From Nitratireductor pacificus pht-3B (GTDB lineage: Bacteria > Pseudomonadota > Alphaproteobacteria > Rhizobiales > Rhizobiaceae), in contig NZ_AMRM01000006.1 of the NCBI RefSeq assembly GCF_000300335.1, positions 174,380-238,379 of the forward strand: a DNA stretch of 64,000 bases, written 5' to 3'. Below are positions 17,489-29,652 of this stretch, piece by piece (position 1 is the first letter of the stretch; each line of letters opens with the position of its first letter). Made by a program: the position numbers and the translations under genes. The notes beneath the pieces were generated by a model. The model saw only the letters and a program-made list of their open reading frames with translations, searched no databases and was not told the origin of the DNA.

Positions 17489-17710
17489 TCAATCCCAGAA
17501 GGGCCGATAGCCCTCGCGCATGGCGTCCCGGCGGCTGATGCCGAGATCGTGCAATTGCTCATCCGTCAGGTCGAGCAATGCGCGCCGGGTCTTGCGCTTC
17601 TGCAGGAAATTCCCAGCCTGGCGCCAAAGCCAGGCCATGGTCGAAAGCAGCCCCCACTCCCCGCCGGGACGGGCGGCGGTTGCACCGTTCATCCTCTCAT
17701 TTGCACTCAT
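17489..17710 (-). CDS. DUF1127 small protein
   Basis: 73 residues. The C-terminal half carries the DUF1127 (YjiS-like) signature TRRALLDLTDEQLHDLGISRRDA rich in Arg and Leu, preceded by a TMAWLWRQAGNFLQKR helix. Some alphaproteobacterial DUF1127 proteins bind RNA and affect small-RNA or mRNA turnover and stress adaptation. Start ATG 17710 was chosen because AGGA precedes it; ATG 17692 is an alternative and a longer start is less likely. It is divergent from the MocR regulator at 17792 with only 81 bp between, which suggests control by that regulator. Confidence 0.8.
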   Translation of the reverse strand: MSANERMNGATAARPGGEWGLLSTMAWLWRQAGNFLQKRKTRRALLDLTDEQLHDLGISRRDAMREGYRPFWD

Positions 17711-17731
17711 TGTCCTGCTCGATATTGCGTC

Positions 17732-17744
17732 AATTGGAACAATT
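17732..17744. promoter_or_regulatory. Inverted repeat in the DUF1127-mocR intergenic region
   Basis: A perfect 5+3+5 inverted repeat (AATTG-GAA-CAATT) lies between the two divergent genes, 21 bp upstream of the DUF1127 start. A weak divergent promoter can be read on the minus strand (TTGTGC, 17 bp, CATACA). The repeat is a candidate regulator site but it is short and AT-rich, so chance is possible. Confidence 0.35.
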
Positions 17745-17754
17745 TCTGTATGCA

Positions 17755-17798
17755 TTGACGGAAATCTAGGCACAATGTATTAATTGTCACGATGACAA
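17755..17798 (+). promoter_or_regulatory. mocR promoter with palindromic operator overlapping the start codon
   Basis: A near-consensus promoter TTGACG (17755-17760), 17-bp spacer, TATTAA (17778-17783) is followed at once by a perfect palindrome TTGTCA-CGA-TGACAA (17784-17798) that contains the ATG at 17792. Transcription would begin at about 17790, leaving almost no leader, and no ribosome binding site is visible. The arrangement predicts leaderless translation and autorepression by a protein bound across the start site. Confidence 0.6.
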
Positions 17799-19207
17799 AT
17801 TGGCTACCAGATCTCACGCTCGGGTCCGGCCCGCTCTATCTGCGGCTGGCGGACCAGATCGAACACGACATCGAGCGCGGTGTGCTGGCGCCCGGCGCCA
17901 AGCTGCCGCCGCAGCGCAACCTGGCCTTCGACATCGGCGTGACCATCGGCACGATCAGCCGCGCCTACGCGCTAGTGCGCGAAAGGGGGCTGGTCAGCGG
18001 CGAGGTCGGACGCGGAACCTATGTGCTGTCCGCCGAACCGGCCGGGAGCGAAACGGAGAGGAGCCTCGCCGCCCCGTTCGGCGGCACGCGCGACGCGGTC
18101 ATCGAACCCGGCAAGCTGCGCCTTGATTCATCCGCCGCACCCGAGATCGGCCAGGCGGCGGAACTCGAACGGCTGACACGGGCGATCCTGCGCGACCGCC
18201 CCGACGAGATCGCCAGCTACACGCGCACCCTTCCCCCCGACTGGCTGACGGCCGGCTGTGCCTGGCTGTCCCATGCCGGCTGGACACCCAGGCCCGAGAG
18301 CATCGTCCCGACGCTGGGCGGCCATGCCGGCATCCTGGCGGTCATGGCCGCGATGACGGTGCCCGGCGACCGCATCGCGTTCGAGAGCCTGACCTATTCG
18401 CATGTGGCGCGGAGCGGCTCCGTCATCGGCCGGCGCGCGGTTCCCGTCTCGATCGACGCGCACGGCATGATTCCCGACGATCTCGAGCGGGTCTGCGCGC
18501 AGCAGCACCCGAAGGTCGTCTTTCTGGTGCCCTCGCTCCACAACCCCACGCTCGCCACCATGCCGGAGGACCGCCGCCAGGCCGTCGTCGACATCGCCCG
18601 GCGTCACAATGTCTGGCTGATCGAGGACAACATCTACGGAGCGCTGCTCGATACGCCCCCGATTCCGCTGGCGGCACTGGCACCGGAGCGGACCTTTCAT
18701 GTCGGCAGCCTGTCGAAGTCGGTCGCCGCGGGCGTGCGCGGCGGCTGGATATCCTGCCCGCCGCATCAGGCCTCGCGGGTGCTGACCGCGCACAAGATGA
18801 TCACCGGCGGCATGCCGTTCCTCCTCGCCGAGCTCGCGGCGCAGCTCGTCACCAGCGGCGCGGCGGAAACGCTGCGGCAGCGCGTCCGCGCCGAGATCGG
18901 CAGGCGTGAGGGACACGCGCGGCGCGCCTTCGAGGGATATGACATCGCCTCGCACCCGGCAGCGCCGTTCGTCTGGCTGAAGCTGCCTGAACCGTGGCTG
19001 TCGAGCACCTTCAAGAACGCGGCTTCCGAGGACGGCGTGCTGATCGACGACGAGGATGAGTTCAAGGTCGGCCAGGCCGAAACCGCGCTGCACCGCGTCC
19101 GCATCTCCTTCAGCGTTCCGGCGAACACCGCCTCTCTGGATGGCGGCCTGTCGGTGCTGCGCCGCCTGCTCGACAATCCGATTTGCGGCTTCGACAACTA
19201 CGGCTGA
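17792..19207 (+). CDS. MocR/PdxR-type GntR-family regulator with aminotransferase domain
   Basis: 471 residues. Residues about 10-80 are a GntR winged helix (LYLRLADQIEHDIERGVLAPGAKLPPQRN is the opening, GTISRAYALVRERGLVSGEV the recognition region). Residues about 110-460 are a fold-type I PLP aminotransferase domain with the Schiff-base lysine at about 309 (HVGSLSKS) and conserved NPT and Asp/Tyr residues. Such proteins regulate PLP, GABA, taurine or amino-acid genes, usually acting on divergent promoters and on themselves. The likely targets here are the divergent DUF1127 gene and its own gene. No SD sequence precedes the start. Confidence 0.88.
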   Translation: MTNWLPDLTLGSGPLYLRLADQIEHDIERGVLAPGAKLPPQRNLAFDIGVTIGTISRAYALVRERGLVSGEVGRGTYVLSAEPAGSETERSLAAPFGGTRDAVIEPGKLRLDSSAAPEIGQAAELERLTRAILRDRPDEIASYTRTLPPDWLTAGCAWLSHAGWTPRPESIVPTLGGHAGILAVMAAMTVPGDRIAFESLTYSHVARSGSVIGRRAVPVSIDAHGMIPDDLERVCAQQHPKVVFLVPSLHNPTLATMPEDRRQAVVDIARRHNVWLIEDNIYGALLDTPPIPLAALAPERTFHVGSLSKSVAAGVRGGWISCPPHQASRVLTAHKMITGGMPFLLAELAAQLVTSGAAETLRQRVRAEIGRREGHARRAFEGYDIASHPAAPFVWLKLPEPWLSSTFKNAASEDGVLIDDEDEFKVGQAETALHRVRISFSVPANTASLDGGLSVLRRLLDNPICGFDNYG

Positions 19208-19304
19208 GCAAAAGACGCATTGGGAAGTGGATTATCTGGCGCCGATGCTGTAACGCAGCCGGGGAATCCCCTATGGAACCCCTTTGCAGGGACCCGCCGA
19301 CCAG

Positions 19305-21500
<2,196 letters not shown>

Positions 21501-21614
21501 GAAGCCGATCTCCCTCTCCCGCCCGGCCTTGCCTTCCCATGCCGGGCGCGATTGACCTTGCCTCCCCGAGCGGCCATATCTCAGGGGTGCAATGATTTGG
21601 AGATATCCGACCCC

Positions 21615-21848
21615 ATGGCAATGAACGCGGCCGACATCGAGCGGCTTATCAAGGACGGCATACCCGGTGCCAAGGTGACGATTCGCGATCTCGCCGGCGA
21701 CGGCGACCACTACGCGGCCGAAGTGGTGGCCGAGAGCTTTCGCGGCAAGTCGCGCGTTCAGCAACACCAGATGGTCTACGACGCCCTGAAGGGCAATATG
21801 GGCGGAGCGCTGCATGCGCTGGCCCTGCAGACCAGCGCGCCCGACTGA
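21615..21848 (+). CDS. BolA-family protein
   Basis: 77 residues of the BolA/YrbA family. The class II KH-like fold is marked by GAKVTIRDLAGDGDHYAAEVV and the family signature FRGKSRVQQHQMVYDALKGNMG. BolA proteins bind [2Fe-2S] clusters together with monothiol CGFS glutaredoxins, and the next gene encodes exactly such a glutaredoxin, an arrangement common in alphaproteobacteria. Start ATG 21615 with an upstream GGAG about 13-16 bases away (GGAGATATCCGACCCC). Cytosolic. Confidence 0.93.
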   Translation: MAMNAADIERLIKDGIPGAKVTIRDLAGDGDHYAAEVVAESFRGKSRVQQHQMVYDALKGNMGGALHALALQTSAPD

Positions 21849-21958
21849 CAGCCCGGCAAAGATTTTTTCGGGTGGCGTTGCACCGCGCCGACCGGTGCAA
21901 TAGATAATTGTTAACGTTTGAATGCCGGGTCCCGACCCCGGTCATGAAAGGATATGCG

Positions 21959-22294
21959 ATGAGCGGCATCAACGAATTCATCGACAACGAAGTGAAAAGC
22001 AGCGACGTTGTTCTGTTCATGAAGGGTACGCCGGGCTTCCCGCAGTGCGGCTTCTCCGGTCAGGTGGTGCAGATTCTCGATTACCTGAACGTCGAGTACA
22101 AGGGTGTCAACGTCCTGACATCCGACGAACTGCGCCAGGGCATCAAGGACTATTCGAACTGGCCGACCATCCCGCAGCTCTACGTGAAGGGCGAGTTCGT
22201 CGGCGGATGCGACATCATCCGCGAGATGTTTCAGGCGGGCGAACTGCAAGCCTTCCTGGGTGAGAAGGGCGTGGCCGCCAAGGGCGCCGCGTAA
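21959..22294 (+). CDS. grxD: Monothiol glutaredoxin (CGFS type)
   Basis: 111 residues. The active-site motif is CGFS in [17 protein letters not shown], and the glutathione-binding segments [19 protein letters not shown] are typical of Grx4/GrxD. These proteins carry a glutathione-ligated [2Fe-2S] cluster and pass it to targets, often with BolA. ATG 21959 follows AAAGGATATGCG. Paired with the BolA gene 110 bp upstream; a strong terminator follows at 22349. Confidence 0.96.
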   Translation: MSGINEFIDNEVKSSDVVLFMKGTPGFPQCGFSGQVVQILDYLNVEYKGVNVLTSDELRQGIKDYSNWPTIPQLYVKGEFVGGCDIIREMFQAGELQAFLGEKGVAAKGAA

Positions 22295-22348
22295 CGAATC
22301 TTAGACGGATCGCGTCCATCGGCACACGGTGGACGCCCTCCCTCCTGC

Positions 22349-22378
22349 AATGCGCTGGCGCCTGTCAGCGCATTTTTT
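22349..22378 (+). terminator. Intrinsic terminator after grxD
   Basis: A 9-bp perfect stem (AATGCGCTG/CAGCGCATT) with an 8-base loop is followed by a run of T on the plus strand (22373-22378). It sits 55 bp after the grxD stop and should end the bolA-grxD transcript. Confidence 0.85.
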
Positions 22379-22503
22379 CGCGTCTGCGTTTTTTCGCATG
22401 CGTCCGTTCTGTGCCTCCCGAACGCCCGGCCGCCTCGCCGGCTGGCATGACGGATCACGCATGACTTTTCTGAATGCCCTTTTTGAGCGGTGGAGAGACG
22501 ATC

Positions 22504-23748
22504 ATGGAAAACCCTGTCGCAGAAGAAACCGGCAAGCCGACCCGTTCCCTCGGCCGCGCGGAGTTCATCGCTCTCGCCGCCGCGCTGATGGCGCTCAACG
22601 CGCTGGCCATCGACATCATGCTTCCGGCCCTGCAGCAGATCGGCGCCGCGCTCGGCGTGCATGACGAGAACGCGCGGCAGTACATCGTCACCGCCTATGT
22701 CATCGGCCTGGGCGGAGGACAGCTTGTATTCGGGCCGATCTCGGACCGTTTCGGGCGCCGCGCGCCCCTGCTCATCGGCCTCGCCCTCTATATCGGCGCC
22801 GGTTTCGCCGCGGCATTCGCTCCCGGTTTCGAAGCGCTTCTGGCGTTGCGGCTCGTGCAGGGCGTCGGTGCGGCGACGACGCGCGTCATTGCCGTGTCGG
22901 CGATCCGCGACGTGTTCGGCGGTCGGCAGATGGCTGAAGTTCTGTCGCTGGTGATGATGGTATTCATGATCATCCCGGTCATCGCGCCGAGCATCGGCCA
23001 GCTGATCATGATCTTCGGCGACTGGCCGGAGATCTTCATGGCGACGGCCATCCTGGCGCTCGTGTTCGGGATCTGGGCCGCGATCCGCCTGCCGGAAACG
23101 CTCGCCCCGGAGAACCGGCGCCCGCTGACCTTCGTCTCCATCACACAGGGCTTCGGCTATGTGCTGACCAACCGCGTCGCGCTCTGCTACACGCTGGCGA
23201 CCACCTGCATCTTCGGCGCGCTGTTCGGCTTCATCAGTTCTGCCCAGCAGATCTACACGGACACATACGACCTGGCCGACTGGTTCCCGATCGTATTCGC
23301 CATCGGGGCCGGCCTGATGGCGGTTTCGTCCTTCACCAATTCGCGCCTTGTCGGCCGGATCGGCATGCGCCGTCTCTCGCACGGGGCGCTGGTGGGGTTC
23401 ACGCTGGTCAATCTCGTCTGGCTGGCGCTCGCCTGGCTGGACCTGATGCCGTTCGCCCTGTTCTTCGTCCTGTTCTCCCTGTCGATGTTCCAGTTCGGCT
23501 GGGTGGGCGCCAATTTCAACTCCATCGCGATGGAGCCGCTCGGACACGTGGCCGGCACCGCGGCTGCCACACTGGGCTTCGTCACGACGCTCGGCGGCGG
23601 CCTCATCGGGGCCTTTATCGGGCAGGCTTTCGACGGCTCGACGGTGCCGCTCGCCCTCGGCTATTTCCTCTCCGGCGTCGGCGCCCTGATCCTGGTGCTG
23701 ATCGCCGAGCGGGGCCGGCTGTTTCACACGGTCAATCCGCCCGTGTGA
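22504..23748 (+). CDS. Bcr/CflA-family multidrug MFS exporter
   Basis: 414 residues with 12 predicted transmembrane helices. The DHA1 drug-export signature region [20 protein letters not shown] in loop 2-3 and the opening [23 protein letters not shown] are characteristic of the Bcr/CflA group. It exports small toxic compounds by proton antiport; the exact substrate is unknown. ATG 22504 with GGAGAGACGATC upstream. The 3' end overlaps the convergent ttcA gene by 17 bases. Confidence 0.88.
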   Translation: MENPVAEETGKPTRSLGRAEFIALAAALMALNALAIDIMLPALQQIGAALGVHDENARQYIVTAYVIGLGGGQLVFGPISDRFGRRAPLLIGLALYIGAGFAAAFAPGFEALLALRLVQGVGAATTRVIAVSAIRDVFGGRQMAEVLSLVMMVFMIIPVIAPSIGQLIMIFGDWPEIFMATAILALVFGIWAAIRLPETLAPENRRPLTFVSITQGFGYVLTNRVALCYTLATTCIFGALFGFISSAQQIYTDTYDLADWFPIVFAIGAGLMAVSSFTNSRLVGRIGMRRLSHGALVGFTLVNLVWLALAWLDLMPFALFFVLFSLSMFQFGWVGANFNSIAMEPLGHVAGTAAATLGFVTTLGGGLIGAFIGQAFDGSTVPLALGYFLSGVGALILVLIAERGRLFHTVNPPV

Positions 23749-24607
23749 GACCGGTGAAGTCGAACAGGCTGCGGTCGAGCAGATGGGACGGGCGTACATG
23801 GGTCAGCGCCCGGATCATCGTGTCCTTGCGGCCGGGCATGCGCGCCTCGATGTCGCTCAGCATCGCCTTCATGGCATTGCGCTGCAGGCCGTCCTGACTG
23901 CCGCACAGATCGCAGGGGATGATGGGAAACCGCATGGCGTCGGCGAACCTGGCAAGGTCCGCTTCGGCGCAGTAGCTCAAGGGGCGCAGGACCATCACGT
24001 CCCCCTCGTCGTTGAGCAGTTTCGGCGGCATCGCCGCCAGCCTGCCGCCATGGAACAGGTTCATGAAGAACGTCTCGAGGATGTCCTCGCGGTGATGGCC
24101 GAGCACCAGGGCGGCACATCCCTCCTCGCGGGCGACGCGGTAGAGATGGCCGCGCCTGAGGCGTGAGCAGAGCGAGCAATAGGTGCTCGCCTCGGGAAGC
24201 TTGTCGGTCACCACGGAATAGGTGTCGCGATACTCGATCCGGTGCGGCACGCCGATCCGTTCGAGATAGTCCGGCAGGACATGCTTCGGAAAGTTCGGCT
24301 GCCCCTGGTCCAGGTTGCAGGCCAGCAGCTCGACCGGCAAGAGGCCGCGCCATTGCAGGTCCATCAGCATTGCCAGAAGACCGTAGGAATCCTTTCCGCC
24401 CGATAGCGCCACCAGCCAGCGCTCGCCGGGTTTCGCCATGGCGAAATCCTCGATCGCCTGCCGCACATTGCGCAGCAGGCGCTTGCGCAGCTTGTTGAAC
24501 TCGACGGTGGCCGGGGCATCCCGGAAGAAGACCGGGGTGTCGCCGCCATCCGTTTCGGTCTCGCCGGGTCGCGCCCGTTCCATCGTTTGCGCCAGAGGTT
24601 CGTGCAT
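23732..24607 (-). CDS. ttcA: tRNA 2-thiocytidine(32) synthetase TtcA
   Basis: 291 residues. The ATP-pyrophosphatase PP-loop SGGKDS is at 69-74, with CSLCSR (Cys144, Cys147) and CDLCGSQ (Cys232, Cys235) supplying the cysteines that hold the [4Fe-4S] cluster. The motif [20 protein letters not shown] is typical of TtcA. It thiolates C32 of a set of tRNAs. Cytosolic. Start ATG 24607; a slightly later in-frame ATG (MERARP) is possible. Confidence 0.93.
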   Translation of the reverse strand: MHEPLAQTMERARPGETETDGGDTPVFFRDAPATVEFNKLRKRLLRNVRQAIEDFAMAKPGERWLVALSGGKDSYGLLAMLMDLQWRGLLPVELLACNLDQGQPNFPKHVLPDYLERIGVPHRIEYRDTYSVVTDKLPEASTYCSLCSRLRRGHLYRVAREEGCAALVLGHHREDILETFFMNLFHGGRLAAMPPKLLNDEGDVMVLRPLSYCAEADLARFADAMRFPIIPCDLCGSQDGLQRNAMKAMLSDIEARMPGRKDTMIRALTHVRPSHLLDRSLFDFTGLTRAD

Positions 24608-24769
24608 GGGCAGGCCTTCGTCGGAAATGCTCGTTCGCCCTTCCCTATCAGAAGCCTTCCGGCAAGGCGACGTGACGAACCCGAATTTTCATGATCCGCC
24701 GAGGACGGCGACCGGCAGCGGAGCAATCCGTTCAGCCAGCGTTTTCACACAGCGCCCGTTTTCCGATGG

Positions 24770-24807
24770 CCGACAAAAAGAAACGCCCGGCCAATGGCCG
24801 GGCGTTT
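24770..24807 (-). terminator. rpsD intrinsic terminator
   Basis: Perfect 12-bp inverted repeat (24781-24792 with 24796-24807, loop AAT) on GC-rich arms. On the minus strand it is followed by a CTTTTTG tract (24774-24780), 24 bp after the rpsD stop. Confidence 0.85.
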
Positions 24808-24831
24808 CGTAAAACCTGCGGTCGAAACCGA

Positions 24832-25449
24832 TCAGCGCGAATAGAACTCGACGACCAGGTTCGGTTCCATGTGCACCGCGTAGGGCACATCGGAAATTGC
24901 CGGCACGCGAACGAACTTCGCGGTCATCTTGTTGTGGTCGGCCTCGACATAGTCCGGCACGTCGCGCTCGGCGAGCTGGACGGCTTCCAGCACGATGGCG
25001 AGCTGACGGGACTTTTCCTTGACCTCGATCACGTCGCCCGCCTTGCAGCGGTAGGACGGGATGTTGACGCGGCGTCCGTTGACCAGGATGTGGCCGTGGT
25101 TGACGAACTGACGCGCGGCGAAGATCGTCGGAACGAACTTGGCGCGGTAGACCAGCGCGTCGAGGCGCGATTCCAGGAGACCGATCAGGTTCTCGTTGGT
25201 GTCGCCCTTGCGGCGGTTCGCCTCATCATAGGTCTTGCGGAACTGCTTTTCCGAAATGTCGCCGTAGTGACCCTTCAGCTTCTGCTTGGCGCGCAGCTGC
25301 AGACCGAAGTCCGACAGCTTGCCCTTGCGGCGCTGGCCGTGCTGGCCGGGGCCGTATTCACGGCGGTTGACCGGGGACTTCGGACGACCCCAGATGTTTT
25401 CGCCAAGACGGCGATCGAGTTTGTACTTTGCGGACTGGCGCTTGCTCAT
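24832..25449 (-). CDS. rpsD: 30S ribosomal protein S4
   Basis: 205 residues, standard for S4, which binds 16S rRNA early in 30S assembly and helps decoding fidelity. N-terminal [18 protein letters not shown], the S4 RNA-binding domain ([20 protein letters not shown] with the [19 protein letters not shown] signature) and the C-terminal VVEFYSR are diagnostic. It lacks the N-terminal zinc cysteines found in some S4 proteins. ATG 25449 has GAAAGGGAATGCG upstream. Monocistronic with its own terminator. Confidence 0.98.
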   Translation of the reverse strand: MSKRQSAKYKLDRRLGENIWGRPKSPVNRREYGPGQHGQRRKGKLSDFGLQLRAKQKLKGHYGDISEKQFRKTYDEANRRKGDTNENLIGLLESRLDALVYRAKFVPTIFAARQFVNHGHILVNGRRVNIPSYRCKAGDVIEVKEKSRQLAIVLEAVQLAERDVPDYVEADHNKMTAKFVRVPAISDVPYAVHMEPNLVVEFYSR

Positions 25450-25680
25450 CGCATTCCCTTTCAAACAATTCTGCCCGGAAGCTCACGCTCCGGACGAAGG
25501 AAACGCGCCCTCCTCTGGTCTCCTTTTTCGAGACCTGACAGGGCAAGCCACGCACGCTTTGCGGCCTTGCCCACGGGACACGTCAAAAAGCGCGGCGGCC
25601 GATCAGCCATCGCGCATGGCGGCTGACTAGGCCAAAGGGCCGACAAAGTCAACCGTTGCCAAGGTCTTGACCGCCGGCGT

Positions 25681-26469
25681 TCAGAACTGGAAGCCAAAGC
25701 CCGACAGCAGCCGGCGCAGTGCCGGCGCCGGCGCGCCGGAGGTGAAATGGGCGCGATCGACAATTCCCCCCTCACCGTTCGCCGGCGGCAGGCCGGCGGC
25801 AAGCGACAAGGCCCGCCGCGCGATCGCCTCGGAGGTGTCGATCCAGTCGACCGGCCAGGGCGCCGTCTTGCGCATGCGGTTGACCAGAAAGGGATAGTGC
25901 GTGCAGGCGAGCACCACGATATCCGTGCGCCGGCCGTCCTGTTCGACGAAGCACGGCGCGATCTCGGCGCGCACGGCGGCTTCATCCACAAAGCCCTCGC
26001 GCATATACTGTTCGGCAAGCCGCGCCAGATTCTCGCTGCCGACCAGCCGCACATGGCACCGGCTCGCATAGTCGCGGATCAGGTCCCGGGTGTATTGCCG
26101 CTTCACGGTCCCCGGGGTGGCGAGCACGGAGACGAGACCGGAGCGCGTACGCTCGGCCGCCGGCTTGATCGCCGGCACGGTGCCGACGAAGATCTCGTCG
26201 GGAAAGGCCTCGCGCAGACGGTGGATGGCCAGCGTCGAGGCCGTGTTGCAGGCGATCACCGTCATCACCGGCCTGTGGGTGTCGAGCAGTTCGGCAAACA
26301 GCCCCACCATGCGCTCCAGAAGGGCACCCTCCTCCCACGCGCCATAAGGGAAGGCCGCATCATCAGCGACATAGACATAGGGCCGGCCCGGCAGGAGGAT
26401 GCGCGCTTCCTTGACGACGGACAGGCCGCCAATGCCCGAATCGAAGAACAGGATCGGCCGGCTGTCCAT
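25681..26469 (-). CDS. murI: Glutamate racemase
   Basis: 262 residues. It makes D-glutamate for peptidoglycan. Signature motifs: [15 protein letters not shown] with the catalytic Asp near 8-10, ACNTAST with the first catalytic Cys, and LACTHYPFL with the second. The C-terminal region ends [11 protein letters not shown]. Start ATG 26469 (MDSRPILFF), immediately preceded by GGGAG and only four bases after the trmJ-like stop, so the two genes are co-transcribed. Confidence 0.95.
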   Translation of the reverse strand: MDSRPILFFDSGIGGLSVVKEARILLPGRPYVYVADDAAFPYGAWEEGALLERMVGLFAELLDTHRPVMTVIACNTASTLAIHRLREAFPDEIFVGTVPAIKPAAERTRSGLVSVLATPGTVKRQYTRDLIRDYASRCHVRLVGSENLARLAEQYMREGFVDEAAVRAEIAPCFVEQDGRRTDIVVLACTHYPFLVNRMRKTAPWPVDWIDTSEAIARRALSLAAGLPPANGEGGIVDRAHFTSGAPAPALRRLLSGFGFQF

Positions 26470-26473
26470 CTCC

Positions 26474-27262
26474 CTACCCTGCGTCCGGCGCGCCGGAGCC
26501 ACGCGGCTTCTTCGGCGAGAATTTTTCCAGGGAGGTCAGCACGCCGCGCAGCACGGCCAGCTCCTCCACCGTGAAACCGGGCCGCGTCACCAGCGCGCGC
26601 AGGTTCTCGATCATCTTCGGCTTCTTGTCCTCGGTGCGGAAATAGCCGCGCTCGTCGAGCACGCGGTCGAGATAGGCGACGAGGCTCTCGATGTGCTGCT
26701 TCGCGGCAGGCTCGGAGCGGCTTTCCGCTGGACGGACCGCCTGATCGCCGGGCTTCATCCATTCATAGGACATCAGCAGGACCGCCTGCGCGATGTTGAG
26801 TGAGGCGAAGGCCGGATTGACCGGGAAGGTGACGATCTCGTCGGCGAGCGCCACCTCCTCGTTGGTCAGGCCCCAGCGCTCGCGGCCGAACAGGATGCCG
26901 GTCTTCTGCCCGGCGGCAAACCGGCTTCGCAGCTCCGCGGCCGCCTCGACCGGGCCGCGCACCGGCTTGAAATTGTCGCGCGGGCGTGCGGTGGTGGCGT
27001 AGACGAAGTTCAGGTCCGCGATGGCGCTCGCGGTATCCTCGAACATGACGGCCGCGTCGATCACATGGTCGGCGCGGCTCGCTGCCGCGCGCGCCTTTTC
27101 GTTCGGCCAGCCGTCGCGCGGGCTGACCAGCCTCAGCTCGCCCAGGCCGAAATTGGCCATGGCGCGCGCCACCATGCCGATGTTCTCGCCCAGTTGCGGC
27201 TCCACCAGAATGATCGCCGGGCCTTCCGCGAGCATGTCCTGCTGTTTGTCTGTTCCTGCCAT
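26474..27262 (-). CDS. SPOUT RNA methyltransferase, TrmJ-like
   Basis: 262 residues of the TrmH/TrmJ SPOUT family. The three knot motifs are clear: [34 protein letters not shown] and [17 protein letters not shown]-terminal helical extension (about 165-262) is typical of TrmJ, which 2'-O-methylates residue 32 of tRNAs. Combined with the nearby ttcA, which also acts on position 32, this is a mild functional link. Assignment to TrmJ rather than another TrmH paralogue is likely but not certain. Confidence 0.85.
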   Translation of the reverse strand: MAGTDKQQDMLAEGPAIILVEPQLGENIGMVARAMANFGLGELRLVSPRDGWPNEKARAAASRADHVIDAAVMFEDTASAIADLNFVYATTARPRDNFKPVRGPVEAAAELRSRFAAGQKTGILFGRERWGLTNEEVALADEIVTFPVNPAFASLNIAQAVLLMSYEWMKPGDQAVRPAESRSEPAAKQHIESLVAYLDRVLDERGYFRTEDKKPKMIENLRALVTRPGFTVEELAVLRGVLTSLEKFSPKKPRGSGAPDAG

Positions 27263-27314
27263 GGCCGCTGCTGTTACAGGCTTCGCGGGCGCGGGTAAAG
27301 CGCCGCCATGGCCT

Positions 27315-29438
27315 TCACACGAACATGGCGTTGCGCACCATCTCCGGAATGAGGGCGACGCTTTTCAGCGCGTCCTTCAGGGTCTTCTGCTGGCGGCCCG
27401 CAAGGCGGTCCACCACGATGCGGTTCGACAGGGGAATGCCGACCGCGATGTCGGCAACCTGCTGCTCGAGGACGAGCGTGAGGAAGAAGCCGTGCGCGTC
27501 GCGCAGGGCGGCGAGATCGCCATGCGGCATGCCCGGCAGCTCCATCAGCCCTTCCAGCCGCTGCCGCGTCGAGGCGTGCGGCAGGTGATGCCGGATGGCG
27601 AGCGCCCGGGCCATCGCGGCGATGGGGAAGAGACCGTGCCGCTTGAGGTCGATCCGGCCGTCCTCCTGCCGCAGCCCGCCGAAAAGCGTGAAAGGGCTTT
27701 TGGTCTCTCCCACGCTTTCGCCGAGCAGTTTCGCGAACTCGACGCTGGCGCCGCCCTTTTCCCATGCGTAGGCGCGCAGCGCATCGACCAGCGCATGCTC
27801 GCCATGAACGGCGCGCAGATCGTAGAAGATGTCGACGTTGAGCAGGTCCTGCGGACGCACCTTGCCGACCCAGGCGTCGACGCGATGGCGCCATTCGGCC
27901 GCCGAGCCGCGCCATGCGGGATTGCGCGCCATGACGCCGCCCCGGCAGAGCGGAATGGCGGCGGCATGCAGGTGGTCTGTGAAGCGTGTGCCAAAACGCT
28001 CGAACCAGCGGTCGGCCTCGCCTCCCGGCTCGCCTTCGGCAAACACCAGCGCATTGTCCTGGTCGGGTGCGAGCAGGCTTTCGCCGCGCCCGCCTGAGCC
28101 GAGCACCATCACCCCGAAGGCACATGGCGGCGCGCCCTCGCCCGCCTCGCACATTTCCGAAAGAGCGATGGCGCAGGCCCGTTCGGTCATGGCGCAGAGA
28201 ATGCCCGAGACGATCTCCGTGATGGAGCGGGCGTCGATCTCCTCGTCGAGCAGCGCGGCCGAGACCACCGGCACACGGGCCCAGGCGCCGGCAAGATCTG
28301 CCGGGTCGCGGGCGGTCTCGATGCACTCCTGCAGGTCGACGGCCGCCCCCGCCCGGAATTTTAGGAAATCGCGCGCCGAAATGACGCCGGAAAGTCGCCC
28401 CTCCCCGTCGGTGACCGCCAGATGGCGGATCCGGTGGCGGTTCATCAAGCCGAGCGCTTGATAGAAGAAGGCATCGGCGCCGATCGAAACCAGGGGGGAA
28501 ACGGCGAGCGTTTCCACCGGCGCATCGAGTGCCCCGGCACCCGCGGCGGCAACCGCCCGCAGGACGTCGCGCTCGGTGATGATCGCATACTCGCCGACCG
28601 GGCGGCCGGAGGCGCCGTCCGGCGCGACCAGCAGCGAGCTGATGCGGTGGTCGGCCATGGTGCGGGCCGCCGTCTGCAGGGAGGCATCCGCGCGGATGAC
28701 CACCGGGTCGGACGCGACCGCTTCCGCAACCCGATGGCTGAAGGCGTATGGGTCGAGCACGCCGAGGGCGCGGCGCGCTCCGTCGGCGCGGCGCAGGAAC
28801 GGTTCGCTCCATCCGGCTTCCGCCTGCTGGCGGAGCGCCGCGCCGCGCAGGCTGGATGCATGCTCCGCCTCGGCCACCGTGCGGATGCCGCGAGCGATCA
28901 GGTGCGGCACCAGCGCCACGAAGATCTCGCCGGCGATGCGCGCGTCGGCATCGGCGGCATGGCGGCCTTCCGTCGGCACGTCCAGCCAGGCAGCGATGGC
29001 GTCGAGCGAGGCGTCCGGCAGCTCCGGATTGACGATGCCGGCCAGCATGCGCACGCACAGGGTGCGCGGGGCCTGCCACAGCAGGCCGGCGCGCGCCGCC
29101 TCGCGTTCGAGAACGGCGAGATCGAACCCCAGCGCATAACCGATCAGAAGCCGGCCCCGGCGGAACGCCTCGAAACGCCGCCAGGCCTCGGCAAAAGCCG
29201 GCGCCGTGCGCAGCATCTGGCCCGTTATGCCGTGAACGGCGGTGGAGCGCGCCGGCACCGCGATGCCCGGATCGACGAGCGTCTCGAACGCATCGTCGGG
29301 GCTCAGCCGCCCGCCGACGAGCGCGATGCCTCCGATCTGCAGGATGCGCGCCTCCTTCACATCGAGGCTGGTGGTCTCGGTGTCGAAGGCGATCGCATTG
29401 GCGGCGATCAACGGGGTCGCGTCATAGACTGGCTTCAT
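27315..29438 (-). CDS. DnaQ-like exonuclease / CBS / DUF294 nucleotidyltransferase fusion
   Basis: 707 residues with three parts. Residues about 14-180 are a DEDD exonuclease with FDTETTSLD (Asp19, Glu21), [10 protein letters not shown] (Asp106) and RHAADADA (His160, Asp163/165). Residues about 235-370 hold a pair of CBS domains ([30 protein letters not shown]). Residues about 420-580 are a GlnD-like DUF294 nucleotidyltransferase with [20 protein letters not shown], followed by a helical DUF294_C region. CBS pairs commonly sense adenine nucleotides. No membrane segment. The gene is divergent from icd. The biochemical activity and target are unknown; see findings. Confidence 0.88.
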   Translation of the reverse strand: MKPVYDATPLIAANAIAFDTETTSLDVKEARILQIGGIALVGGRLSPDDAFETLVDPGIAVPARSTAVHGITGQMLRTAPAFAEAWRRFEAFRRGRLLIGYALGFDLAVLEREAARAGLLWQAPRTLCVRMLAGIVNPELPDASLDAIAAWLDVPTEGRHAADADARIAGEIFVALVPHLIARGIRTVAEAEHASSLRGAALRQQAEAGWSEPFLRRADGARRALGVLDPYAFSHRVAEAVASDPVVIRADASLQTAARTMADHRISSLLVAPDGASGRPVGEYAIITERDVLRAVAAAGAGALDAPVETLAVSPLVSIGADAFFYQALGLMNRHRIRHLAVTDGEGRLSGVISARDFLKFRAGAAVDLQECIETARDPADLAGAWARVPVVSAALLDEEIDARSITEIVSGILCAMTERACAIALSEMCEAGEGAPPCAFGVMVLGSGGRGESLLAPDQDNALVFAEGEPGGEADRWFERFGTRFTDHLHAAAIPLCRGGVMARNPAWRGSAAEWRHRVDAWVGKVRPQDLLNVDIFYDLRAVHGEHALVDALRAYAWEKGGASVEFAKLLGESVGETKSPFTLFGGLRQEDGRIDLKRHGLFPIAAMARALAIRHHLPHASTRQRLEGLMELPGMPHGDLAALRDAHGFFLTLVLEQQVADIAVGIPLSNRIVVDRLAGRQQKTLKDALKSVALIPEMVRNAMFV

Positions 29439-29558
29439 GGGTCCTCGCCCGGAGACTGCTCCGGCCAGAGTGCACCAAAAGGCGCGCGATTTCATCCGGC
29501 AAGGTGCGCGCGCCGCAACCCGTACGTGCCGGTCCCCAAAAACGCCTCCGACGCTGCT

Positions 29559-29586
29559 TTGCGCTTTTCATCAGGAATGCTATAGG
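29559..29586 (+). promoter_or_regulatory. icd: Candidate icd promoter
   Basis: TTGCGC (29559-29564), a 16-bp spacer and TATAGG (29581-29586) match the alphaproteobacterial sigma-70 pattern and sit 67 bp upstream of the icd start in the 214-bp gap with the divergent DUF294 gene. Confidence 0.5.
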
Positions 29587-29652
29587 GCAGCCAACCTCAC
29601 GGTCCGATCAGTCTTCGGGCCAGTTTTCACACCCGGATCGCGGAGCTTTTTC

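Noticed and set aside
21520..21548. Hairpin after purL
   Set aside because: An 8-bp stem with a 13-base loop and no T-tract; too weak to call a terminator.
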